A stretch of 64,000 bases of DNA, from contig JAROAZ010000001.1 in the NCBI GenBank assembly GCA_029432775.1, positions 434,001 to 498,000 on the forward strand, in the 5' to 3' direction. The translations under genes and the position numbers were made by a program. The stretch's first letter is position 1. Each line of letters starts with the position of its first letter. The notes beneath the pieces were generated by a model, which worked only from the letters and a program-made list of their open reading frames with translations, made no database searches and was not told the DNA's origin. Positions 25,936 to 34,660 of this stretch are shown here, piece after piece. The stretch comes from Pontiellaceae bacterium B12227. GTDB taxonomy: Bacteria > Verrucomicrobiota > Kiritimatiellia > Kiritimatiellales > Pontiellaceae.

Positions 25936-26832
25936 TGTTTTCTCCTTACCCCATCAGGTTTGTTTATATTGTTCGGCTATTATCCCATGTACACTTCGGC
26001 GGCATCCTGCCCGGCCGAAATATTGCTTAGAACATGTAGCGCATCCTACGGTTATCTGATGTGCCCTAAGCCTGAAGGAAGCACCCGTCTGGCAGAATTG
26101 ATAGTGGTTTTTAAAATCGATCACGACCTGTTCCCTGATAGGAATTCTCCATATGAATGGTTCTGCTTATGCTCTTTGCCAGTAATTATCCTCACTTAAT
26201 CAGCCTGCCCGTTAAACTGTATGGATCCTGAAACGATCTCGACCGTAACTACAAGTAAATAAGTCATTTTATCTCATTTCATACATTAAAAGGTAAAAGG
26301 AATAAATTTGAGTGTCTTGAATTTCTGCTGAAGAGAGACTCCTCTGTGCACGACCGATGCTGAATATGATGAACTGTATGGGCGCTGATACAGCGTCGCT
26401 CACCCAAACCTTGTAAAAATTCGAATACATCACAAAAAATTCCACAAAAGATACTCCGGAAATGCAGTACAAATCCACCATCAAGAAAACCTGTTGCAAA
26501 AGCGGGATACCTCATGCAAGAAAGTTGATTTCGTTCTGGCACACTACTGTTCCATGTATAGAATTAAATGTATTTTTTTGAAGAAGGAGTGAGTATAACA
26601 CATATGTATTTTATTCTACGAACATTACCAGCAGATCAACATCACAGCCGACTATGGCTCTCAGTTGAAGGACGCCCAACGAAACCTTCGGCCCCATTTG
26701 CTCAATAGACTATTGTACTGATGGCCGCAACAGCCTGCCGAACCAGAACCTCACAAGCCGTTCGCTTTAAGCCTTACAAGAATCAATCTCTTATAGTAGG
26801 CTTTTTTTTAATTCACGCGGAAGAGACCACCC
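25936..26832. other. Long non-coding or decayed stretch
   Basis: About 900 nt without a convincing gene. It is A/T-richer than its surroundings and contains short frames on both strands that lack ribosome binding sites and recognisable domains. Its last ~90 nt contain the gene-end remnant described separately. It probably represents eroded coding DNA. Confidence 0.5.
26742..26790 (+). pseudogene. Remnant of a SYLF-lipoprotein gene 3' end
   Basis: The segment shares 16 consecutive bases (TTCGCTTTAAGCCTTA) with the end of the gene at 23209-23748 (there 23723-23738), with further scattered matches on both sides. Together these cover the codons for (A)(V/I)RFKPYK. The reading frame upstream is not open, so only the end of a former paralog appears to survive. 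It lies upstream of the second copy of the small exported protein, as the intact gene lies upstream of the first. Confidence 0.5.
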
Positions 26833-28410
26833 ATGCCTGACAGAGTTCGTAGTAGTAAGACCGTGCACAAACCCAGCAATGAAGAGATTCGGGCCCAGCT
26901 CAGAAGTATCACGGAAAGTGTAGACTTTGACACGAGCCAGCGGGCTGTGGATTTCCTGCGTTTCGTCGTGAACGAGACGCTGGCCGATCGCGCCAACGCC
27001 ATTTCCCAGCACGCTATCGCCAGTCAGGTTTTCGGCCGCAGAGACGAGTTCGATCCCTCCAGCGATCCGATTGTCCGTATGCAGGCCGCCCGGGTCCGCC
27101 GATCGCTCGAGCATTACTACCTCACCGCGGGATCAGTTGACTCTGTCTTGATCGGGCTGCCCAAGGGATCCTACGTGCCGACCTTCGAGTTCCGCCAACC
27201 CTCTCCGGCGGAATCCCAGCCCACCGCCGCGTCTGCCGCAGGCAATTCCTGGCCAACGCTTCTAGTTTCTCCGCTCCGCAACCTGACGGGGAGGCAGACC
27301 GTGGAATTCATTACACAGGGGCTTGTGTCCGATCTGGCAGCGGAGCTAAGCCGGAACAAAGCGATTCACGTCTTCCTTTCCCCCGGGGTGACGGATGGGC
27401 CGAAACGGGATGCACGATTCGAATTATCCGGCACCATTGCCCAGAGGGGAGATGATCTCAAAATCAACCTTCATCTGGTTGATGGGGCTACCGGCCGACA
27501 AACATGGGCGAATACGTATTCCTGCCCGTCAGGCCCCGACCAGGGAACCGTTCTCGATGAGGTCGTACAAGCCTCCGTAGCGATGATTGCAGAAGAACAC
27601 GGCATCCTGACCATCCACTTAAAGGAGGAATCGCTTCAGCGGCCCCTAACCGACAGCAAAGGCTACGAGGCCATCCTGCGCCATCACCATTTTGAAGCCA
27701 CAAACGAGCCGCAGGCTTTTATTGAAGCCCTCGCGGCCCTTCGTCAGGCCGTAAAGTTCAATCCCGACTGCGCCCTATGCTGGTCCTACCTTGCCCGACT
27801 GGGCGGGATTCACTGGAGTCTGGGCGTGCCGGGCGAATTTATCCCCATTGAAGATTCGATTACAGCGGCTCGCCGCGGCGTAGCACTTGCCCCGCAGGAC
27901 GTGCGCAGCCACGGTGTGTTGGCTTATGTACTTCTGATCGCCGATGAGACCGACCAGGCACGATCCGAGGCCCGCGCGGCCCTTCAGCTTGCAGGATCGT
28001 CCATCTTCTGGCTCGACACGATCGGCTATCTACTCACACTGGCGGGCGACTGGGAGAAAGGGCCGCAACTCATTCGTAACTCCCTTCGGATCAACCCGTT
28101 TCCCCGCAGATCCTCCTACAGTGCACTGTGGTTGGATGCTCTCCGTCGGGATGACTTAGCAGAAGCCTTTGCCACGGCCGCAGCATATGCCCCGGAAATG
28201 AACTTCTGGAGCCCTTTGATTGAGGCGGTCACGCTGGTCGCCGACAATCGGGTTGACGAGGCCGCCCCCCATATCGAGCGTCTGTTGCAGTTCAAACCGG
28301 ACTTCTCCGAGCGCGGCCACTGGCTCATCACACGCTACGTGAAATTTCCGCCGCTGGTGCAACGAATCGAGAACGCGCTCTCGAAAGCAGGACTCGACCT
28401 CGTGGGCTGA
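26833..28410 (+). CDS. TPR protein with FlgO/TolB-like and conserved N-terminal module
   Basis: 525 residues, no signal peptide. Residues ~10-110 (AVDFLRFVVNETLADRA, then VFGRRDEFDPSSDPIVRMQA and LPKGSYVPTFE) match the N-terminal module common in adenylate cyclase- and TPR-linked proteins of proteobacteria and PVC bacteria. Residues ~130-250 look like the FlgO/TolB-N alpha-beta domain, and ~270-525 contains TPR-like helical pairs rich in small residues. The known family combination suggests a cytoplasmic signalling or regulatory scaffold; its output is unknown. It sits between a gene remnant and the second small exported protein, so it may have inserted into the duplicated segment. Confidence 0.65.
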   Translation: MPDRVRSSKTVHKPSNEEIRAQLRSITESVDFDTSQRAVDFLRFVVNETLADRANAISQHAIASQVFGRRDEFDPSSDPIVRMQAARVRRSLEHYYLTAGSVDSVLIGLPKGSYVPTFEFRQPSPAESQPTAASAAGNSWPTLLVSPLRNLTGRQTVEFITQGLVSDLAAELSRNKAIHVFLSPGVTDGPKRDARFELSGTIAQRGDDLKINLHLVDGATGRQTWANTYSCPSGPDQGTVLDEVVQASVAMIAEEHGILTIHLKEESLQRPLTDSKGYEAILRHHHFEATNEPQAFIEALAALRQAVKFNPDCALCWSYLARLGGIHWSLGVPGEFIPIEDSITAARRGVALAPQDVRSHGVLAYVLLIADETDQARSEARAALQLAGSSIFWLDTIGYLLTLAGDWEKGPQLIRNSLRINPFPRRSSYSALWLDALRRDDLAEAFATAAAYAPEMNFWSPLIEAVTLVADNRVDEAAPHIERLLQFKPDFSERGHWLITRYVKFPPLVQRIENALSKAGLDLVG

Positions 28411-28773
28411 GGGACATTTTGCGCCAGAAACAGATCAGCATCCGCTTGCCGCGCGGCAGGCGACCCCGCCTACACTGCCACTACTCGCTCTCCTCCAGTT
28501 ATGATTTTAACACCCCTCTGTCTGATCGACGCAAAATGATTGCTCGTAACGAAGTCTATGGGTCCATAGTGCACTCTATTCTCAGGGAGGATACCACAGG
28601 GTTTCGGATAACGTAAATGACCGTAAGTTACGCTCATGTTACTATCCGATCAGCGAGACAAACGGCATTATAAAGTCATTAAATTTGTACGGCGTCCGAT
28701 AAAATACAATGAAGTAATTATCGTACGGAAAGTACGGGAACACGATTCGTTTAAATCATAAGGGGGATCAGTC
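28411..28773. other. Intergenic stretch with hairpin and GTACGG repeats
   Basis: Contains a 7-bp hairpin (GCTTGCC 28444-28450, GGCAGGC 28455-28461) shortly after the TPR gene, without a T run. Three GTACGG words lie in the last ~100 nt before the next gene (near 28689, 28724 and 28734). Nothing else supported. Confidence 0.4.
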
Positions 28774-29208
28774 ATGAAGAATAAAGTCACGCTACTCATC
28801 GCATTATGCACGCTGTGTGCTGCTGGGTCATTTGCAGAACCGAAAGGTTGGGGAATAGGGCTCGGCACGTTTGATGGCGACTTCGGCGGTCAGGTCCGGA
28901 AAAGTTTTGCATTCGGGGATGAGAACCAATTTGCCGTAGACCTTCAGGCCGGATTGTATAATCAATGGAAATGGACCGGTCGTTTTGATGCTGACTTTCA
29001 TTTTATTTTTATGCCGAAAGAAACCTTCAGCCTGTATCCATTGGTCGGTGCTGACTTTGCATTGCAGGACGGCAGACATCGGTGGGGGGCCAATCTTGGC
29101 GGGGGCGCACTGATTGACCTTAATGCCGACACCAGTCTTTTTTTCGAACTGAAATATGTCGGAGGCGACTGGAATGGATTCGCCTTTACCGGGGGCATTT
29201 TCTTTTAA
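28774..29208 (+). CDS. Small exported beta-barrel-like protein, copy 2
   Basis: 144 residues, near-identical to the protein at 23900 over its full length (signal peptide, GWGIGLGTF, FHFIFMPKETFSLYPL, GGDWNGFAFTGGIFF). The start is supported by AAGGGGGA before the ATG. The upstream non-coding sequence differs from copy 1, so the two are separately controlled. Followed by a hairpin and the outer-membrane-type protein at 29327. Family and function not recognised. Confidence 0.7.
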   Translation: MKNKVTLLIALCTLCAAGSFAEPKGWGIGLGTFDGDFGGQVRKSFAFGDENQFAVDLQAGLYNQWKWTGRFDADFHFIFMPKETFSLYPLVGADFALQDGRHRWGANLGGGALIDLNADTSLFFELKYVGGDWNGFAFTGGIFF

Positions 29209-29250
29209 GCAGCAGGGAAGCTCCAAATGCGGGGGCCCAAACAGCACGGC

Positions 29251-29264
29251 AACCCGGCCGGGTT
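29251..29264 (+). terminator. Palindromic hairpin after copy 2
   Basis: AACCCGGCCGGGTT is a perfect 14-nt palindrome, able to form a 5-bp stem with a GGCC loop. It lies 42 nt after the stop but has no T run; a terminator or a processing site is possible. Confidence 0.4.
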
Positions 29265-29326
29265 CTTCCGCAGTACCATCATTATAAATAAAGCAACCCA
29301 TTATCATCATAACAAGGGGAATTATC

Positions 29327-30154
29327 ATGAATGCAAAAACAACATCCTGCATAGCCACCGGACTTCTGCTCTTGGCAACACCGCTGGCTTACGCCCAGGA
29401 AGCTGAGGAGGCTCTTAGTGCATCAGATATTGCAAAAGAGACCCAAAACCCGATGGCTGATCTCATTAGCGTACCGATCCAGAATAACTTTGCTTTCGGC
29501 ATCGGGCCCAAGGATGGATCTCAGTATGTCATGAACATTCAGCCCGTCATCCCGACCGATCTATCCGATGATTGGCGGCTCATTAACCGAGTTGTGGCCC
29601 CGCTGATCAGCAACAACAAGGTTCTGGGAAGCAAAGCCGGGCTCGGCGATATTCAATATCAGGGATTTATCGGCCCCGCCAAAGAGGGAAAAATTATCTG
29701 GGGGTTGGGCCCCATCCTTTCGATGCCAACCGCTACCGACACAACCCTTGGCACGGGAAAATGGAGTGCAGGACCTGGAGCTGTCGCTGTATTCATGGAA
29801 GGCCCATGGGTTGCAGGTGCGCTCATTAATAACATTTGGTCTTTTGCCGGAAAAAGCGATCGCCAAGACGTGAATGCGATGCTGATTCAATACTTCGTCA
29901 CCTATAACTTTGATAAAGGGTGGTATGTTACAACCTCTCCGATTAATACGGCCAACTGGGAAGCTTCCAGCGGAGATCAGTGGACCGTTCCTCTGGGCGG
30001 TGGTTTTGGTAAAGTGGTGTTCGCGGGGGAACTGCCGATCAACCTGCAACTGCAGGCCTATTACAATGTCGTCACCCCCGACAACGGTCCGGATTGGTCC
30101 ATGCGTTTCCAAATCCAGACCGTTTTGCCCAAGTCTCTATTTGGCATGAAATAA
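29327..30154 (+). CDS. Neuromedin U-like / phenol MetA-pathway family outer-membrane protein
   Basis: 275 residues. A signal peptide (cleavage after PLAYA) is followed by a beta-strand-rich body. The stretch NPMADLISVPIQNNFAFGIG near residue 43 is typical of the bacterial proteins annotated as neuromedin U, together with NIQPVIP, the GDIQYQ strand and a C-terminal Q-T-V-L-P-K. These are predicted outer-membrane channels of unknown substrate, often beside hydrolases and DUF1254 proteins. AAGGGGA precedes the ATG. Confidence 0.72.
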   Translation: MNAKTTSCIATGLLLLATPLAYAQEAEEALSASDIAKETQNPMADLISVPIQNNFAFGIGPKDGSQYVMNIQPVIPTDLSDDWRLINRVVAPLISNNKVLGSKAGLGDIQYQGFIGPAKEGKIIWGLGPILSMPTATDTTLGTGKWSAGPGAVAVFMEGPWVAGALINNIWSFAGKSDRQDVNAMLIQYFVTYNFDKGWYVTTSPINTANWEASSGDQWTVPLGGGFGKVVFAGELPINLQLQAYYNVVTPDNGPDWSMRFQIQTVLPKSLFGMK

Positions 30155-30214
30155 TCCGCCCTATTTCTAAGGAAATAGGTTGCTCTTGATATCCAACAAC
30201 CGAGACCCATTAAC

Positions 30215-30247
30215 CGGAACGGCAAAACCTCTGATTTTGCCGTTCCG
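30215..30247. promoter_or_regulatory. Strong 13-bp hairpin before the dehydrogenase gene
   Basis: CGGAACGGCAAAA (30215-30227) pairs perfectly with TTTTGCCGTTCCG (30235-30247) around a 7-nt loop. It starts 60 nt after the upstream stop and ends 22 nt before the next ATG. The lack of a trailing T run on either strand makes it an atypical terminator; it could also act on the leader of the next gene. A second stem, CCTATTTC/GAAATAGG, lies at about 30161-30180. Confidence 0.5.
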
Positions 30248-30269
30248 CTACTAATAAGGACCTTTCACT

Positions 30270-31166
30270 ATGATAATTAAAAACGTAACCATTGCAGGCG
30301 GCGGAACCTTAGGCTCTCAAGTGGCATGGCAAACGGCCTTTCACGGATTTAACGTCACGGTTTATGATGCATTTGAGAAAGGAATCGATGCGAGCAAATC
30401 ATTTCATCAACAGTTTGCGGAACTGTTTTTAAATGAACGTGGAGTGTCCCAAAAAGAAATCGACCAAACCATGGCCCGAATTAATTACACCACGAACCTG
30501 CAGGAAGCGGTAAAGGATGCCGATTTAATCAGCGAGTCCGTCCCTGAAAGCGAAGAAATTAAAAAGAGTTTTTATAATGAAGTGGGAAAGGTGGCCCCCG
30601 AAAAAACGATTTTCACCACCAACTCATCCACCACACTTCCCAGTGCATATGCAAAAGAAACAGGGCGTCCCGGAAAATTCCTGGCCTTACATTTTGCCAA
30701 CGGAATATGGGATGCCAATGTCGGCGAAGTGATGGGACACCCGAGTACCGATCCTGAAATATTTGATCGAGTGATTGAATTTGCAAAAGAGATAGGAATG
30801 GTGCCGATCCCCATTCACAAAGAACAAAACGGATACGTATTAAACTCATTATTAGTGCCCTTCCTATCCGCTGCCGCAAACCTGATGATCAATGGGGTAT
30901 CTGATATTGAAAGCATTGATAAAACGTGGATGATTTCTTTTAAAACCCAAATGGGGCCGTTTGGCATCATGGATATGGTTGGAATGCAGACCATGTATAA
31001 CATTGATATGTTATGGGGAGAAAAGCTGGGCGACCAAGCTATGCTGGATCGCGCAAAATTCATCAAAGAAAATTATATCGACCAAGGTAAAATGGGAGCA
31101 AGTTCCTGTGAAGGATTTTATACCTATCCCAACCCCAGCTATGCAGACCCCGATTTCTTAAAATAA
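30270..31166 (+). CDS. 3-hydroxyacyl-CoA dehydrogenase family protein
   Basis: 298 residues, cytoplasmic. The N-terminal Rossmann domain opens with TIAGGGTLGSQVA (G-x-G-x-x-G), and the ALHFANGIWDANVGEVM and HKEQNGYVLNSLL segments correspond to the catalytic-domain junction of 3-hydroxybutyryl/3-hydroxyacyl-CoA dehydrogenases. The family oxidises 3-hydroxyacyl-CoA with NAD+. Its length matches the monofunctional type (~285 residues). AAGGACC sits before the ATG. No other beta-oxidation gene is nearby, so the substrate is unclear. The gene looks more A/T-rich than the glycosidase genes. Confidence 0.85.
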   Translation: MIIKNVTIAGGGTLGSQVAWQTAFHGFNVTVYDAFEKGIDASKSFHQQFAELFLNERGVSQKEIDQTMARINYTTNLQEAVKDADLISESVPESEEIKKSFYNEVGKVAPEKTIFTTNSSTTLPSAYAKETGRPGKFLALHFANGIWDANVGEVMGHPSTDPEIFDRVIEFAKEIGMVPIPIHKEQNGYVLNSLLVPFLSAAANLMINGVSDIESIDKTWMISFKTQMGPFGIMDMVGMQTMYNIDMLWGEKLGDQAMLDRAKFIKENYIDQGKMGASSCEGFYTYPNPSYADPDFLK

Positions 31167-31275
31167 AAAAGTCGGGTGACTATACTGTTAATGTTGTTCT
31201 ATTTCGATCGGGAGTTTAGGATGACGATGGTTTTTGGAACAAACAGAGTTCATTTAATGATGCGAGAATCAGGCA

Positions 31276-32064
31276 ATGAGACATACCATTAAACCAACAC
31301 GGAAAACTATTTTAAGAGCACTTGGAATCACAACCATGTTCCTGGCTCTGGTCGGTTGCACCACCCCTTCCCGGCAACAAGCTGCTCCAACCGTCGTGCC
31401 GGAAATTCATCCGGGTATTTTAACGGGCTATTTGAACGCGGAGGAGCACCCCAACAGCCTGGAATTATTGCTGCCTCCACCGGCGGAAGGTTCGGCGGCG
31501 TTTGCGCGCGATATGGAGGCGAGTAAGGCGAGTTTTGCGTTACGGGGAACGAAGCGGTGGGATCAGGCCATCCAGGATGCCGACCTCATCTTTCCAGCCG
31601 CCGCCGATGCCTTTACCGATGCGATCGGCTTCCAGATATCGGAAGATGAAACCCCGTTTCTCTACCAGCTCTTGCGCCGTACCTTAGCCGACGCCGGGCT
31701 TTCGACCTACACCGCGAAGAAGCACTACCAACGCCCGCGCCCCTTCATGAGCAACGGCCAACCCATCGGAACGCCCGACGAAGAGGAAGCATTGCGTAAC
31801 GATGGATCCTATCCTTCCGGCCATACCGCCATCGGCTGGGCCTGGGCCCTCATCCTGACCGAAGTGGTTCCTGAAAAAACCGATGCCATCCTTCAACGCG
31901 GATATGAATTCGGACAAAGCCGGGTCATCTGCAACGTCCATTGGCAGAGCGATGTCGATGCCGGACGAATCATGGGAGCGGCCGCGGTTGCGCGACTGCA
32001 TGCAAACAAGGATTTCCTGAGCGACCTCGAACGAGCAAAGCAGGAAGCGATTCAAAAACGATAG
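31276..32064 (+). CDS. PAP2-type class A acid phosphatase lipoprotein
   Basis: 262 residues with a lipobox (L-V-G-C-T). All three parts of the acid phosphatase signature are visible: the Lys/Arg-Pro element (KKHYQRPRP), P-S-G-H in GSYPSGHTA, and S-R-x5-H-x3-D in SRVICNVHWQSDVDAG. The family hydrolyses phosphomonoesters in the periplasm by a phosphohistidine intermediate. It starts the run of closely spaced genes that continues with the DUF1254 proteins (25 nt gap). Confidence 0.88.
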   Translation: MRHTIKPTRKTILRALGITTMFLALVGCTTPSRQQAAPTVVPEIHPGILTGYLNAEEHPNSLELLLPPPAEGSAAFARDMEASKASFALRGTKRWDQAIQDADLIFPAAADAFTDAIGFQISEDETPFLYQLLRRTLADAGLSTYTAKKHYQRPRPFMSNGQPIGTPDEEEALRNDGSYPSGHTAIGWAWALILTEVVPEKTDAILQRGYEFGQSRVICNVHWQSDVDAGRIMGAAAVARLHANKDFLSDLERAKQEAIQKR

Positions 32065-32089
32065 AAACCAAACGTAGGAGATGTAAACC

Positions 32090-33148
32090 ATGAAACAAAC
32101 TTTCACTCATCGAGTTACAGTTCGATCCCTGCCCATTTTCCTATTCATACTTTCGGCCTATTCGGTCGCGACCGCCGCTGAGTCTGAAGAACAGGTTCGC
32201 GTGAACGTCAAAAACTTTGTGCGGGCCGAGTCGGATCATATGATCCGTGCCAATATGAAAGGGTTTAACCTTGGATTTGACAAGTTGACTCATTTGCGTA
32301 AACCCACCACGCCGGATAACCAGCCGACGATCCGCATGAACCAGGACACGCTCTACTCTTCGATGGGTCTGGACCTCTCGAAACCCGTAAAGATTACATT
32401 GCCAGAAGTCGATGGGCGTTATATGTCGATGCTGGTCGTCAGCCAGGATCACTATATGATCGCAGAGTCAAAACCGGGAACCTACAAACTGACCGAGAAA
32501 TCGGTGGGCACCCGCTTCGCTCTCGTGACCATTCGCACCTTTTATGACGCGGGAGATCCTGATGACCTTGCCAAAGCTCACGCAGCCCAAGACAAGATCA
32601 CAATGAGTGGTGGAGGAAGAGGACCGTTCGATGCCCCGAACTGGAACACCGATCAGCTTAAGGCAGCGCGCAAGGCGCTAAGCGACTTGGGCGCACTAGG
32701 ATTTGACGCCAAGTACGCTTTTGGAACAAAGGACGAGGTTCGTCCTGTCGACTATCTGGTCGGTGCCGCAGCAGGATGGGGAGGCATGCCGGCCAAGGCC
32801 GCCTCCTATATTGTCGATAGCGTTGAACAAAATGACGGCAAGATTCCCCATTCCGTCACCGTTAAAGATGTGCCCGTGGACGCCTTCTGGTCGGTCACCG
32901 TCTACAACGAGGACGGCTATCTTGACGCGAATGATCTCGGTATAAATAGCTACAATAACTTCTCGGCAAAGCGCAATGAAGACGGCTCGTACACGATCCA
33001 TTTCGGAGGGGATCCTAAAAGTGTGAACTACCTGCCGATCACCAAGGGCTGGAACTATGCCGTGCGGATGTACCTCCCGCGCAAAGAAATTCTCAATGGC
33101 ACCTGGACCTTCCCTCAAGTAACACCGTTAAAAACAGGAGAGAAATAA
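32090..33148 (+). CDS. DUF1254/DUF1214 protein 1 (short form)
   Basis: 352 residues with an N-terminal signal peptide (~30 residues, ending SVATAA). The DUF1254 part contains NQDTLYSSMGLDLSKPV and the DUF1214 part contains DAFWSVTVYNEDGYL plus the terminal WNYAVRMYLPRKEIL. The protein is about 140 residues shorter than the three related proteins nearby. TAGGAG precedes the ATG, and the stop is 1 nt from the next start. Exported; no enzymatic function is established for these domains to my knowledge. Confidence 0.82.
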   Translation: MKQTFTHRVTVRSLPIFLFILSAYSVATAAESEEQVRVNVKNFVRAESDHMIRANMKGFNLGFDKLTHLRKPTTPDNQPTIRMNQDTLYSSMGLDLSKPVKITLPEVDGRYMSMLVVSQDHYMIAESKPGTYKLTEKSVGTRFALVTIRTFYDAGDPDDLAKAHAAQDKITMSGGGRGPFDAPNWNTDQLKAARKALSDLGALGFDAKYAFGTKDEVRPVDYLVGAAAGWGGMPAKAASYIVDSVEQNDGKIPHSVTVKDVPVDAFWSVTVYNEDGYLDANDLGINSYNNFSAKRNEDGSYTIHFGGDPKSVNYLPITKGWNYAVRMYLPRKEILNGTWTFPQVTPLKTGEK

Positions 33149-33149
33149 G

Positions 33150-34628
33150 ATGAATCCTAGCGCCAAAACTCGAAACCGACTGCGCTCTATCTTGTGCGGC
33201 GCCCTCAGCCTTCCGTTATTCGCATCCGGTTCACCTGCCCAATCAATGCCGAAGGACCCCATTGGAGGCAAGCCCCCATCAGGATCTAAGGCCTCAGTAA
33301 AAGATCTCGATTACCAGGTCAAATACCAGAGAGCTTTCGAGGCGGTGCTCTGGTCGATGCCGGCGGTAGCCATCTATGGCTTTACCCATGCGACCGAGGG
33401 TATCGGAGGCGGGAATAATACCGTTCTGGCTTTTTCAAAGCCTGCCGCGCCGAATGCGGAGTTGTTAACGGCTAATAATGTGACTCCTTACCTGTCATCA
33501 TTAACCGATCTAAGCAAGGGGCCGGTGGTGGTGGAAATTCCTGCAGCAACGGACAAGGCAAGTCTTTATGGACAGATCGTCGACCACTGGCAATTGTCAA
33601 TTGCCGACGTTGGGCCATCGGGTATCGACAAAGGTAAAGGCGGAAAAATTCTGCTGACGCCTCCCGGTTATGCCAAGCAGATTCCGTCCGGCTATATCGA
33701 AATCAAAAGCCCCAGTTACCGGGTTTATTTCGCCTTCCGTTCGATCAAGAGTGAAACCGCAACAACTGATGATGCTTATGCGTATGCTAAGACCCTGAAG
33801 ATGTATTATCTGGATGATCCCAAAGAAACTCAATTCATCGACCCCTCCGATATGCAGTTTTCATCACTACCCTCCTACGATGAGCGTTGGTTTGAGGATG
33901 TATACGCGATCTTCAGCCTGGAGAATGTTAAAGAGCAGGATAAAGTAATGATGGGCATGTTGGCCTCCCTCGGCATTGAAAAGGGTAAACCTTATAGCCC
34001 GGATGAAAAGACTAGGAAAGCTATGCGTCAGGCCGTAATCGATGCGTACTACTATATGCAGAATCGGATTTTACATTCTGCCGATGTATCACGAACTTGG
34101 TGGAAAGGTAAACACTGGGGTAATGGCATGTTTACAGACACCAACAGTGGCTTCAGTTTTATCTATGATAATATGATCGATATCGACACCCGAGCGGAGC
34201 GATATTTTGTAGGCACATATTATCCCCAAAAACTAGGACCGCAGCCTGCTACACAATATCTCTTTGCGTTAGCCGATGCTGACGGTAATGAGTTAGAAGC
34301 GGGTAAAACCTACTCATTTACCATGCCTGCCAACCCGCCGATCGAACAGTTCTGGTCTTTGATTGTATACGATTTGGAAACCTGGGCCTTTATCTATACC
34401 CCGGAACAGCTCCCCGGTCTCTCTTCTGCCATCGATGGTGAAACCATGCAGAAAAATGAAGACGGCAGCACGACACTCTATTTCGGCCCAAAAGCGCCCC
34501 AAGGGCTCGAATCCAACTGGATTCCAACCGCTGGGAAAAAGCCGTTACCCGTACTTCGTGTTTATGGCGGCACCGAGAAATTTTGGGACAAATCCTGGAC
34601 GATGCCGGATGTTCAATTGGTAAAGTAA
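33150..34628 (+). CDS. DUF1254/DUF1214 protein 2
   Basis: 492 residues. A signal peptide is followed by DUF1254 (~60-200: ANNVTPYLSSLTDLSKGPVV, then a strand with GPSGIDKGKGGKILLTPPGY) and DUF1214 (~370-490: IEQFWSLIVYDLET, GLESNWIPT). The ATG is 1 nt after the upstream stop and follows AGGAGA, so they are translated together. Related by sequence to the proteins at 37161 and 38671. The function of the family is not known. Confidence 0.85.
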   Translation: MNPSAKTRNRLRSILCGALSLPLFASGSPAQSMPKDPIGGKPPSGSKASVKDLDYQVKYQRAFEAVLWSMPAVAIYGFTHATEGIGGGNNTVLAFSKPAAPNAELLTANNVTPYLSSLTDLSKGPVVVEIPAATDKASLYGQIVDHWQLSIADVGPSGIDKGKGGKILLTPPGYAKQIPSGYIEIKSPSYRVYFAFRSIKSETATTDDAYAYAKTLKMYYLDDPKETQFIDPSDMQFSSLPSYDERWFEDVYAIFSLENVKEQDKVMMGMLASLGIEKGKPYSPDEKTRKAMRQAVIDAYYYMQNRILHSADVSRTWWKGKHWGNGMFTDTNSGFSFIYDNMIDIDTRAERYFVGTYYPQKLGPQPATQYLFALADADGNELEAGKTYSFTMPANPPIEQFWSLIVYDLETWAFIYTPEQLPGLSSAIDGETMQKNEDGSTTLYFGPKAPQGLESNWIPTAGKKPLPVLRVYGGTEKFWDKSWTMPDVQLVK

Positions 34629-34660
34629 TTTCAGGGAACAACGCATAAAGGAAAATCGAA

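Noticed and set aside
25960-26199. 79-residue plus-strand frame in the long intergenic stretch
   Set aside because: No ribosome binding site and no recognisable feature; the region looks eroded.
26269-26542. Short minus-strand frames near 26.4 kb
   Set aside because: Low-complexity Phe/Ser text in an A/T-rich spacer; no start signal.
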